A stretch of DNA of 41,171 nucleotides from Paracoccaceae bacterium (GTDB taxonomy: Bacteria > Pseudomonadota > Alphaproteobacteria > Rhodobacterales > Rhodobacteraceae). The position numbers and the translations under genes are program-made. This document shows positions 33,178 to 40,957 of the stretch, piece by piece (the stretch's first letter is position 1; each line of letters begins with the position of its first letter). The notes beneath the pieces were generated by a model, which worked only from the letters and a program-made list of their open reading frames with translations, did not search any database and was not told where the DNA came from. Location: NCBI GenBank assembly GCA_023259435.1, contig JALRHZ010000009.1, positions 1-41,171 of the forward strand, given 5' to 3'.

Positions 33178-34481
33178 CCCTATTATTCCAAAATGACCTG
33201 CGGGGCGCGTATCCCAATAGCTGGTATGCCGCAACCGCCCAAGAGTTACCGGTTCAGCCCACCCTGCGTGGGCAGATCAAAACAGATGTCGCCATTGTTG
33301 GTGCTGGCTATACGGGGCTTTCGGCGGCCTTGCATCTTGCCAAGACAGGAAGGTCTGTTGTCTTGCTGGACGCCCAGCGCATCGGGTTTGGAGCGTCGGG
33401 CCGAAATGGCGGGCAACTGGGATCAGGGCAACGCCAAGATCAAGAGTACCTTATCAAACTTGTGGGCCAAGACACCGCAAGTCACCTGTGGGATTTGGCC
33501 GAGGACGCAAAGTCGTTGGTTAAGTCTCTGATCCGTGATCACAAGATTGACTGTTATTATCAAGACGGCGTTGCTGATGTCACAGTGCGGGCCCGTGAAA
33601 CAAGAGAGTATCACGCCTATGCCGACTTTTTGGCCGAACACTACGGATACGACAAAATACAAAAGCTTGATCCAGATGCGTTACAAGAAATCTGCCCGTC
33701 CCCTGCCTATCATGGGGGCATCTTGGATCACAGCGCGGGGCATTTGCACCCGCTACGCTATGCGCTTGGGCTTGGGCAGGCCTGTCTTGATGCGGGTGTC
33801 TCAGTCTATGAAAATACCTTGGTCACAGGGTACCAAGACGATGCGAACGGCGTCACTGTCACCACAGAGCATGGCAGCGTGAAAGCCGATCAAACGATCC
33901 TTGCCTGTAACGGGTATATGGGCGAGCTGTCCCCCAAGGTTGCCGGGCGTGTCATGCCCATAAACAATTTCATCGTGGCAACCGAACCCTTGGGCGACGA
34001 TGCAAAGCGTGTTCTGACCAAAGATATCGCAATTGCAGATAGCAATTTTGTCATTAACTACTATCGCCTGTCCCATGATGGCCGTCTTTTGTTTGGCGGT
34101 GGCGAAAACTATGGCTACAAATTTCCGCGCGACATCGCCAAAACCGTGCGCAAGCCGATGGAAAAGATTTACCCGCACCTTAAGGATATCCGCATCGACT
34201 ATGCTTGGGGGGGGACATTGGGGATTACAATGCGGCGTATGCCTTATTTGACCAAGCTCGCACCACGTGTCTTGAATGCGTCTGGATATTCTGGACATGG
34301 TGTTGGAACGGCGACCCATGCGGGTCAGCTTATGGCCCAAGCCATAAACGGCGATGCAAGCGGGTTTGACGTCATGAGCCGCGTCCCTGCAACTCCGTTC
34401 CCGGGCGGCACACGCGCCAGAACGCCTTTGCTGGTTTTGGCAATGACGTGGTTTGCCCTAAGAGATAGGCTTGGCGTTTAA
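33174..34481 (+). CDS. FAD-dependent amine oxidase (gamma-glutamylputrescine oxidase-like)
   Basis: A 435-residue DAO-family flavoenzyme. The FAD-binding fold reads DVAIVGAGYTGLSAALHLAKTG near residues 38-58, then IGFGASGRNGGQLGSGQ. The C-terminal half carries LLFGGGENYG and the substrate/FAD closing segment GYSGHGVGTATHAGQLMA. This matches PuuB/PauB oxidases, which turn gamma-glutamylputrescine into gamma-glutamyl-aminobutyraldehyde with release of ammonia and hydrogen peroxide. The next step needs an aldehyde dehydrogenase that is not in the window. The start overlaps the upstream stop. Confidence 0.87.
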   Translation: MTLLFQNDLRGAYPNSWYAATAQELPVQPTLRGQIKTDVAIVGAGYTGLSAALHLAKTGRSVVLLDAQRIGFGASGRNGGQLGSGQRQDQEYLIKLVGQDTASHLWDLAEDAKSLVKSLIRDHKIDCYYQDGVADVTVRARETREYHAYADFLAEHYGYDKIQKLDPDALQEICPSPAYHGGILDHSAGHLHPLRYALGLGQACLDAGVSVYENTLVTGYQDDANGVTVTTEHGSVKADQTILACNGYMGELSPKVAGRVMPINNFIVATEPLGDDAKRVLTKDIAIADSNFVINYYRLSHDGRLLFGGGENYGYKFPRDIAKTVRKPMEKIYPHLKDIRIDYAWGGTLGITMRRMPYLTKLAPRVLNASGYSGHGVGTATHAGQLMAQAINGDASGFDVMSRVPATPFPGGTRARTPLLVLAMTWFALRDRLGV

Positions 34482-34487
34482 AACCGA

Positions 34488-35051
34488 CTATTTCCCCATC
34501 TTGTTTAACTGCGCCTGTAGATCCGCAAGCTGTTGCTTGATCTGATCAAGATCCTGCCCATCGTCTTTTGCTTTTTCCTGTGGCTCTTCTGAAGACGACG
34601 CGCCAGCCCATCCGCCAAAACCAGATGTCATCGCCTTTAAAAAAGCCTCTTGTTGGGCTTGGATTGCTTCAAAACCGGGGAATGAGGCCATGGGTGTCAT
34701 AGAACTCATTTTGTCGACCATTTGATTTTGTCCGTTTCGAAACATTTCGAAAGACATTGTCAAAAACTCGGGCAATGTTGCCGTTGCCTGTGTCGTGTAG
34801 CTGCGCACAAGATCAGTCAGAACCATGATAGGAAGAACATTTTCGCCCTTGCTTTCATGATCAGCAATGATCTGTAAAAGATATTGTCTGGTCAAATCAT
34901 CGCCCGATTTCAGATCGATAATTTGCACCTCACGGCCGCTGCGAATAATGCCTGCAATATCCTCGAGCGTTACATAATCGCTGGTTTCCGTGTTATATAG
35001 CCTGCGGCTTGCATATCGTTTGATCAACAGGGGCTGGTTTTGTTCTGACAT
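34488..35051 (-). CDS. phaR: Polyhydroxyalkanoate synthesis repressor PhaR
   Basis: A 187-residue regulator that senses PHA and represses phasin and its own gene. The N-terminal PHB_acc_N DNA-binding segment reads LIKRYASRRLYNTETSDYVTLEDIAGIIRSG, cited in part from KRYASRRLYNTETSDYVTL. A PHB_acc repeat follows (LPIMVLTDLVRSYTTQATATLPEFLTMSFEMF, in part LPEFLTMSFEMF). The C-terminus is a coiled coil (LDQIKQQLADLQAQLNKMGK). The ATG at 35051 has GGAG 7 bases upstream. A TTG one codon earlier is not needed. It ends 7 bases from the convergent oxidase gene. Confidence 0.95.
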   Translation of the reverse strand: MSEQNQPLLIKRYASRRLYNTETSDYVTLEDIAGIIRSGREVQIIDLKSGDDLTRQYLLQIIADHESKGENVLPIMVLTDLVRSYTTQATATLPEFLTMSFEMFRNGQNQMVDKMSSMTPMASFPGFEAIQAQQEAFLKAMTSGFGGWAGASSSEEPQEKAKDDGQDLDQIKQQLADLQAQLNKMGK

Positions 35052-35083
35052 CAAGGTGCTCCGGTTATGTGCGGCATCGTTTA

Positions 35084-35096
35084 TGCAGCATTGCAG
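35084..35096. promoter_or_regulatory. TGC-rich site upstream of phaR (possible autoregulatory PhaR site)
   Basis: TGCAGCATTGCAG lies 33 bases before the phaR start. It resembles, but does not exactly match, the CTGC-N3-GCAG sites in the two other pha intergenic regions. PhaR is known to repress its own gene in related bacteria, so this is a plausible weaker operator. Confidence 0.35.
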
Positions 35097-35115
35097 AAAA
35101 CCTTACGCGGATGCA

Positions 35116-35153
35116 AAACAAAAAGAAAGGGCATGTGCGTACACATGCCCTTT
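35116..35153 (-). terminator. Intrinsic terminator of the phasin gene
   Basis: A perfect 12-bp stem (arms 35126-35137 and 35142-35153, loop of 4) is followed on the minus strand by the T-rich CTTTTTGTTTT. It sits 25 bases after the phasin stop and separates phaP from phaR, which fits high independent phasin expression. Confidence 0.85.
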
Positions 35154-35178
35154 AAGCGGTCCAGTAATAGGGAGGAAA

Positions 35179-35625
35179 TTACTTGGAAGTCGCTTTTTTC
35201 GCTACTTCAGTTGCAGTCTCAGTTGCTTTTTTGACCGCTTGAGTTGCTTCTTCTGAAGCTTCTTTGCCAGCAGCCATAAGCAATTCAACTGTATCCATTT
35301 GTGCTTTTTTCGCTACTTCAGCGAATGCTGCTAGGTTTTCAGCTGCAACTTCTGCCTGCGCAGATGCAAAGTCAGACATTGCTTTTGCGTAATCAGCAGG
35401 CTCTGCTTTTGCTTTGGAAACTTCTGTTACTTTACCCAATGTGTCTTTTGCCCACTTTGAAGAAATCTCTGAGGATTTTTCGAAAGCTTGCAATGTAACT
35501 GCTGCAACTTTTTCATTCATTGCTGCTGTGTTTTTAAATGCGTCTTCAAAAACTTTTGTGTCAACCGCTGGGAATGCACCCATCATGTCTTTGAACATTG
35601 TTGTCATATCAATTGCTTTTGTCAT
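35179..35625 (-). CDS. phaP: Phasin (PHA granule-associated protein)
   Basis: A 148-residue phasin that coats polyhydroxyalkanoate granules. It is entirely helical, with the phasin-like core FEDAFKNTAAMNEKVAAVTLQAFEKSSEISSKW (in part NEKVAAVTLQAFEKSSEIS) and YAKAMSDFASAQAEVAAENL. The C-terminal 35 residues are a low-complexity Ala/Lys/Thr/Glu tail (TQAVKKATETATEVAKKAT). Codon choice is strikingly uniform (GCT, GCA, GTT), unlike its neighbours, typical of a very abundant protein. The ATG at 35625 has AAAAGGAAA upstream; the frame further up lacks similarity. A PhaR-type site lies 104 bases upstream. Confidence 0.93.
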   Translation of the reverse strand: MTKAIDMTTMFKDMMGAFPAVDTKVFEDAFKNTAAMNEKVAAVTLQAFEKSSEISSKWAKDTLGKVTEVSKAKAEPADYAKAMSDFASAQAEVAAENLAAFAEVAKKAQMDTVELLMAAGKEASEEATQAVKKATETATEVAKKATSK

Positions 35626-35728
35626 GGTGTTTTTCCTTTTACCTGCAGATAACTCCGCTTGACTTGGTAAAGATATAAATGCTGCATCGCGGCATGTCAA
35701 TAAAAATTTTCGCACTTGCAGCATTTTT

Positions 35729-35739
35729 CTGCATTGCAG
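35729..35739. promoter_or_regulatory. Candidate PhaR operator between phaC and phaP
   Basis: CTGCATTGCAG fits the CTGC-N3/4-GCAG pattern I recall for PhaR of Rhodobacterales. It lies in the 119-base phaC-phaP gap, which is full of further TGC/GCA half-sites (35681-35740). Repression of phaP by PhaR when no polymer is present is the expected logic. Confidence 0.6.
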
Positions 35740-35744
35740 CAATT

Positions 35745-37553
35745 CTAAACTTTAGCCTTCCAATCTGCTGCTTTCACCAAAACATATGTTCCTGGCGCAT
35801 CGCACAATGGGTCATATCCCGCCTCTCCTGGAATGCGAGACACAACTTTGTCACCAGAATGACTTTGGATCCAATTCTCCCATGTCATCCACCATGTCCC
35901 GTCGTGAAATTTGGCTTTGTCCTGCCAATCATTCCAAGCCAATGAAATATCTGGATTCGTAAAGTGACCGTATTTCTTTTTACTAGGCGGGTTCACTATG
36001 CCAGCGATGTGACCTGACTGGGCAAGAATAAACTGTTTATCCTTTGAGCCCATTTTCTGAACACCACGATAACAATCCCGCCATGCGGCAATGTGATCGG
36101 TTTCACAGGCAATCGACATAAGTGGCACGTCAACTTCGGATAATTTGAGCGTTGTATCAAATAGCTCGAACCCATCCGTGGCAAATTCATTGGCTTGGCA
36201 GAGGCTGCGCAAATAGTGGATCACCATTTTAGCAGGGAGGTTGGCACCGTCCGAGTTCCAATACAACAAATCAAACGCCGGCGGCGCCTCACCCATCATA
36301 TAGCTTTTGATGGCAGGGCCATAAATAAGGTCGTTTGATCGCAGATAGCTAAAGGTGCGCGACATGATAAAGCTTTCAAGCACACCAGTTTCTTGCGCCT
36401 GCGCCTCGATGCCATCAACGAAATCATTCTGCAAAAACGGGGTAAATTCACCTTGGTCCGAGAAATCCGTCAAGGCCGTGAAAAAGGTTGCTGTTTTGAT
36501 CGATGTGTCGCCACGTTGTTTCAAAAGTGACAAGGTAAGCGCAAGTGTGGTTCCTGCGATGCAATATCCAATCGCGTTGACCTGCGGCTGATCCGTGATC
36601 TCTTTTACAATTTCAATCGCCTTTAGATACCCTTCTTCGATGTAATGCTCTAACCCAACATCCGCATAACTTGGGTCTGGGTTCACCCATGATACGACAA
36701 ATAGGGTATAGCCCTGATCTGTGATCCATTTGATCAAGCTGTTCGATGTCTTGAGATCAAGAATATAGTATTTGTTGATCCAAGGAGGGAACATCACAAT
36801 CGGCGTTTCAAACTGTTGTTCTGTTGTTGGCGAAAACTGGATCAGCTCCATCATCCGATTGCGAAACACGACTTTCCCCGGAGTGGTCGCAATGTTTTTG
36901 CCTATTTCAAAGGCCTTATCATCGGACAGCTTGACCAACAATTCGCCGTTGTTCGCTTCGATATCGGAAATAAGATTCTCTAATCCATCCAACAAAGATT
37001 GACCCTGCGTTTCCACGGCCTTTTCCAAAGCATCCGGATTCGTTGCCAAGAAATTTGTGGGCGACATCATATCAATGATCTGCTGCGTGAAATGCTGCAT
37101 CCGGTGACGATCATGCTCGGGCATGTCATCAATCTCTTGTACTGCCGCATTCAATAACTCGGCGTTGCGCAGATATTGGTTCTTTACATAATTGAAAAAC
37201 GGGTGCGATTCCCACATTGGGTTCGCAAACCGACGATCCGTAATTTTATCGCCCGACGGCTCAACAGTCTGACCGGTCACAAGTGACTGTTGTACCTCTA
37301 TAAAATGCTGAACGCTTTGTCCCCAAAAATTGACCTGATCTTCCATCAGCTTTGCGGGATTTTGCATGACCGATGCCCAATACGCGGACGACGCCTTGAC
37401 CATCAAATCAGGACCAGGCGCGTTGAGAGAGGGATGAATATGTTGTTTGGACTGAACAGCAGAGACCAATCGTGCAGAAAGTTCCTCAAGTTTCTTTAAA
37501 TTCTCCTGAAGCACTGCGTTATTTTCTACCAAATTCTCTTGCCCAGTTGTCAT
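35745..37553 (-). CDS. phaC: Class I poly(3-hydroxyalkanoate) synthase
   Basis: Polymerises (R)-3-hydroxyacyl-CoA into PHA at the granule surface. The 602 residues fit class I. The lipase-like box GYCIAGT contains nucleophile Cys331. The catalytic Asp and His lie in ACETDHIAAW and SGHIAGIVNPP. The N-terminal domain with NPAKLMEDQVNFWGQSVQHF and the conserved PPWINKYYILDL are also clear. It starts at the ATG at 37553, divergent from phaZ, with a PhaR-type site between. phaA and phaB are not in this window, so the monomer supply genes are elsewhere. Confidence 0.96.
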   Translation of the reverse strand: MTTGQENLVENNAVLQENLKKLEELSARLVSAVQSKQHIHPSLNAPGPDLMVKASSAYWASVMQNPAKLMEDQVNFWGQSVQHFIEVQQSLVTGQTVEPSGDKITDRRFANPMWESHPFFNYVKNQYLRNAELLNAAVQEIDDMPEHDRHRMQHFTQQIIDMMSPTNFLATNPDALEKAVETQGQSLLDGLENLISDIEANNGELLVKLSDDKAFEIGKNIATTPGKVVFRNRMMELIQFSPTTEQQFETPIVMFPPWINKYYILDLKTSNSLIKWITDQGYTLFVVSWVNPDPSYADVGLEHYIEEGYLKAIEIVKEITDQPQVNAIGYCIAGTTLALTLSLLKQRGDTSIKTATFFTALTDFSDQGEFTPFLQNDFVDGIEAQAQETGVLESFIMSRTFSYLRSNDLIYGPAIKSYMMGEAPPAFDLLYWNSDGANLPAKMVIHYLRSLCQANEFATDGFELFDTTLKLSEVDVPLMSIACETDHIAAWRDCYRGVQKMGSKDKQFILAQSGHIAGIVNPPSKKKYGHFTNPDISLAWNDWQDKAKFHDGTWWMTWENWIQSHSGDKVVSRIPGEAGYDPLCDAPGTYVLVKAADWKAKV

Positions 37554-37575
37554 AATATTATTTTTCCCCTATCTT

Positions 37576-37586
37576 CTGCAGTGCAG
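37576..37586. promoter_or_regulatory. Candidate PhaR operator between phaC and phaZ
   Basis: CTGCAGTGCAG matches the CTGC-N3-GCAG pattern, 23 bases upstream of the phaC start and 64 bases upstream of the phaZ start. It could let PhaR act on either divergent gene. Confidence 0.55.
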
Positions 37587-37649
37587 AATAGAATAGTTTT
37601 GCCAATAAATAAACTTGAAAAGCACTCGCAACAACCTAAGGAGCATCAT

Positions 37650-38912
37650 ATGCGTTACATGGCCAGTTATGATTTCATGGAAACCATGCGCAATACAAAC
37701 CAATGGCTTGGCGCAACTGCCAAAGCTATGGCTTCTTATCCAATGTTTGCGATGGCGCCTAATCCAACGATGAATTGGCTCGCCGCGTGGGGTGAAGTCG
37801 CAGAGCGCAGCTATTCCAGAATGGTTGTGAAACCAGATTGGAACATCGACGTTTTCACCTGTGATGATGGCAAAGATCACCTTGTCGAGGTCAATAAGGT
37901 CATCGAACGTCCCTTTGGCGACCTAATCCATTTTAACGTCACAGGCCGCGCACCTGCAGCACGCAAGGTTCTATTGGTTGCTCCAATGTCTGGCCATTAC
38001 GCCACCTTGCTACGCTCGACCGTAAAAAGCTTGATCCGCGACTGCGAGGTTTATGTCACTGACTGGCACAACGCGCGGGATATTCCCGTGTCCGAAGGCA
38101 AGTTCGACGTTGAAGATTACACATTGTATCTTGTTGATTTCATGCGCGAACTTGGCCCAGAAACCAATGTGATCGCAGTATGCCAACCGGCCCCTTTGAC
38201 GCTTGCGGCCACGGCCTATTTGGCTGAAGAAGATCCAAAGGCGCAGCCGCGCACGCTGACGCTTATTGGCGGGCCGATTGACCCTGATGCCAACCCAACA
38301 GAGGTCACAGATTTCGGACGTCGGGTTACCATGGGTCAATTAGAGCAAAGCATGATCCAACGCGTCGGGTTCAAATATGCAGGGGTTGGGCGGCGCGTGT
38401 ATCCGGGCTTGCTTCAGCTTACCTCGTTTATGTCTATGAACGCGGAAAAACACTCAAAGGCGTTCTTTGACCAGATCATTTCGGTCGCCCAAGGTGATGC
38501 GCGTGATCATGACAAACACAACAAATTCTATGATGAATATCTGGCGGTGATGGACATGCCTGCCGAATTTTATCTCTCAACGGTCGAGCGTGTTTTCAAA
38601 AACCGTGAAATTGCAAAGAACGTGTTTACGGTCCAAGGCAAACAAGTGGACATTGGAAAAATCACCGACGTGGCTGTGAAAACGGTTGAGGGCGGCAAAG
38701 ATGACATCTCTGCGCCCGGTCAATGCGTTGCCGCACTTGATCTATGTACAGGGCTGCCAGAGTCGAAAAAAGCAAGCTATATCGAAGATGGCGCAGGCCA
38801 CTATGGTATTTTTGCCGGACGCAGCTGGCGAGATAATATCCGTCCCTTGGTTCTTGAATTCATTGATGCCAACGCGCCAAAGGCGAAACCATCGAAAAAG
38901 TCAGCAGCTTAA
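37650..38912 (+). CDS. phaZ: Intracellular polyhydroxyalkanoate depolymerase
   Basis: Mobilises stored PHA to 3-hydroxyacids. The 420 residues match intracellular depolymerases such as PhaZa1. They have an N-terminal segment FMETMRNTNQWLGATAKAMA, the strand before the nucleophile VIAVCQPAPLTLAATAYL with Cys178 in place of the usual Ser, and the conserved TLIGGPIDPDANPTEVTDF. The family's C-terminal EDGAGHYGIFAGRSWR carries the catalytic His. The ATG at 37650 has AAGGAG 6 bases upstream. It is divergent from phaC. It ends 5 bases before the convergent oxidoreductase gene. Confidence 0.95.
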   Translation: MRYMASYDFMETMRNTNQWLGATAKAMASYPMFAMAPNPTMNWLAAWGEVAERSYSRMVVKPDWNIDVFTCDDGKDHLVEVNKVIERPFGDLIHFNVTGRAPAARKVLLVAPMSGHYATLLRSTVKSLIRDCEVYVTDWHNARDIPVSEGKFDVEDYTLYLVDFMRELGPETNVIAVCQPAPLTLAATAYLAEEDPKAQPRTLTLIGGPIDPDANPTEVTDFGRRVTMGQLEQSMIQRVGFKYAGVGRRVYPGLLQLTSFMSMNAEKHSKAFFDQIISVAQGDARDHDKHNKFYDEYLAVMDMPAEFYLSTVERVFKNREIAKNVFTVQGKQVDIGKITDVAVKTVEGGKDDISAPGQCVAALDLCTGLPESKKASYIEDGAGHYGIFAGRSWRDNIRPLVLEFIDANAPKAKPSKKSAA

Positions 38913-38917
38913 ACGAT

Positions 38918-39892
38918 CTATCCGCGCGCTTTTGCGAAAACCCTGTCAATCATGGCCTGTGTCCCTTGGGAAAACTCTAGGGGACACGGGTAATCTGCGC
39001 CTTCATTGACCGTTTTTACGAAATTCTGAAGCTGCTCCACATAATGGTTTACTGCGGGAAATCTCCACGTTTGGCGACCACCGTCTTGTGTTTCCAAGGT
39101 AACTTCGGCCTGATCATACACCGATGGATTAAATGGGGCTGTCAGCTGAACATGCCCATGCGATCCGTGAAACGTCATCACTTGGCGCGCAGCCATACGC
39201 ATAGAATTTGTCAAAGTTGCTTTGAATTTTCCAAAATCTGCTTGAACCGTTGACCAAACATCAACGCCATTTTCCCATTGAATATCGGCCATAAGAATTT
39301 CCTTTGGCTCTTGTCCTGTCACGAACCGAGTTGAGCCATATGTATAGACTCCGATATCGGGAATTGCGCCACCACCCAAAGCCGGATCATTGCGAATGTT
39401 TGTGGTATCTTGCGCATTGTTATACGAGAAGGCCCCCATGACATGCACCAGATCGCCAATTTTCCCATCTTGAACCAACGACCGTGCCAGTTGCCACTGT
39501 GGATGATGAACGATCATATAAGCTTCAGCAATCAAAAGGCCTGTTTCATCCCGCAGCCGAATGAGATCATCAATCTCTGCTGCTGCGAGGGCAATTGGCT
39601 TTTCACACAACACATGCTTGCCCGCACGCGCGGCCTTTTTCACCCACTCGACGTGAAGCGAATTGGGTAATGGGATGTAAATGGCGTCAATATCCGCGTC
39701 CTGTATCAGCGCCTCATAGTCATCATAGATTTTCAAATGCGGCCAACGCGTCAAAAACGGTGCTGCTTTTTCGTTGGACCTTGTCCCCAAGGCAATCAAT
39801 TCACTATGCTCGGCCAAGGCCATCGCCGGCGCCATATGTTCACGCGCAAACTTTGCTGCGCCGATAATTCCCCATTTCAATGTCCGTGTCAT
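38918..39892 (-). CDS. Gfo/Idh/MocA family oxidoreductase
   Basis: A 324-residue NAD(P)-dependent dehydrogenase, probably acting on a sugar, inositol or sugar derivative. The N-terminal Rossmann domain has LKWGIIGAAKFAREHMAPAM and IDAIYIPLPNSLHVEW, with the family's catalytic Lys in GKHVLCEKPIAL. The C-terminal domain has GGGAIPDIGVYTYGSTRFV. The substrate cannot be predicted and no sugar genes are nearby. The gene lies after rpoH; its AGGAGG ribosome-binding sequence (39900-39905, minus strand) is inside a 9-bp hairpin. Confidence 0.9.
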   Translation of the reverse strand: MTRTLKWGIIGAAKFAREHMAPAMALAEHSELIALGTRSNEKAAPFLTRWPHLKIYDDYEALIQDADIDAIYIPLPNSLHVEWVKKAARAGKHVLCEKPIALAAAEIDDLIRLRDETGLLIAEAYMIVHHPQWQLARSLVQDGKIGDLVHVMGAFSYNNAQDTTNIRNDPALGGGAIPDIGVYTYGSTRFVTGQEPKEILMADIQWENGVDVWSTVQADFGKFKATLTNSMRMAARQVMTFHGSHGHVQLTAPFNPSVYDQAEVTLETQDGGRQTWRFPAVNHYVEQLQNFVKTVNEGADYPCPLEFSQGTQAMIDRVFAKARG

Positions 39893-39897
39893 AAATA

Positions 39898-39921
39898 AGC
39901 CTCCTGCGATTACAGGAGGCT
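39898..39921 (-). terminator. Hairpin after rpoH that also contains the next gene's ribosome-binding site
   Basis: Perfect 9-bp arms at 39898-39906 and 39913-39921 with a 6-base loop. On the minus strand it lies 32 bases after the rpoH stop and is followed by TTATTT, a weak terminator tail. The second arm contains AGGAGG, 7 bases before the start of the oxidoreductase gene, so folding would hide that site. Confidence 0.6.
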
Positions 39922-39953
39922 AACCTTAATTTAACACGCAGACCAGAGGCGAA

Positions 39954-40847
39954 TTATGTCGTCAACACGCCACGCTCTTGCGCAAGGCGCCGCATCGCCA
40001 ACTGCAATTTTTCAAAAGCGCGCACCTCGATTTGGCGTACACGCTCGCGACTAATCCCATATTCATTGCTCAAGTCTTCGAGCGTGATGACGTCATCCTG
40101 AAGACGGCGTTTGGTCAAAATATCACGCTCGCGCTCATTCAAATTTTCCATAGCAGTCGCCAAAAGCTCTCTGCGAACTTCAAGCTCGTTGCTTTCCTCA
40201 TAGTCACCGGCTTGGTCGGCATCTTGGTCCTCTAGCCAATCTTGCCACTCCATCGAGCTTTCACCGTCGCCACCAACCATCGCGTTCAATGAGGCATCAC
40301 CACCAGACATACGGCGATTCATTGAAATCACCTCGTCCTCGGACACACCTAGGTCCGTGGCAATCTTTTTCACATTATCCGGGTGTAGGTCCCCTTCGTC
40401 CAAAGCGCCGATACGTGATTTGGCTTTCCGCAAGTTAAAGAACAGCTTTTTCTGCGCGCTCGTCGTTCCCATTTTCACAAGAGACCAACTGCGCAAAATG
40501 TACTCCTGAATGCTCGCGCGGATCCACCACATCGCATAAGTCGCAAGGCGGAACCCTTTTTCAGGGTCAAATCGCTTGACCGCCTGCATCAGGCCAACAT
40601 TCGCCTCTGAGATAACCTCGGCCTGTGGCAAACCATATCCACGATATCCCATCGCAATTTTAGCCGCTAAACGCAGATGAGATGTCACCATCTTATGCGC
40701 GGCTTGGGTATCTTGTTCCTCAACCCATCGCTTTGCCAACATATATTCTTCCTCAGGATCCAGCATCGGAAATTTCCGGATCTCTTGCATATAGCGCGAC
40801 AGCCCACCTTCTGGAGTTGGCGCTGGAAGATTTGCATAATTGCTCAT
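39954..40847 (-). CDS. rpoH: RNA polymerase heat-shock sigma factor RpoH
   Basis: A 297-residue sigma-32 factor that directs transcription of chaperone and protease genes. It has region 2 (VTSHLRLAAKIAMGYRGYGLP, FRLATYAMWWIRASIQEYIL), the diagnostic RpoH box QKKLFFNLRKAK near residue 132, and region 4 (LEDLSNEYGISRERVRQIEVRAFEKL). Rhodobacters usually have two RpoH proteins. The rluD neighbour and sequence style suggest RpoHI rather than RpoHII, though I cannot verify this. It may drive the degP-like and hfl genes of this window. A hairpin lies downstream. Confidence 0.96.
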   Translation of the reverse strand: MSNYANLPAPTPEGGLSRYMQEIRKFPMLDPEEEYMLAKRWVEEQDTQAAHKMVTSHLRLAAKIAMGYRGYGLPQAEVISEANVGLMQAVKRFDPEKGFRLATYAMWWIRASIQEYILRSWSLVKMGTTSAQKKLFFNLRKAKSRIGALDEGDLHPDNVKKIATDLGVSEDEVISMNRRMSGGDASLNAMVGGDGESSMEWQDWLEDQDADQAGDYEESNELEVRRELLATAMENLNERERDILTKRRLQDDVITLEDLSNEYGISRERVRQIEVRAFEKLQLAMRRLAQERGVLTT

Positions 40848-40957
40848 GTGTTTCCCTTAATGTTACACCCGTTAACATCGAGTTAAGAAGTGTCACCGCA
40901 TTTTTCAAGATGTCATATCAGAAATTTGTCATACGCCCAAGTTTTCAGACAATAAGC

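Noticed and set aside
35679..35945. 88-residue frame with a hydrophobic start, antisense to the phaC end
   Set aside because: It overlaps the conserved end of phaC and the PhaR-site region, and looks like a chance frame.
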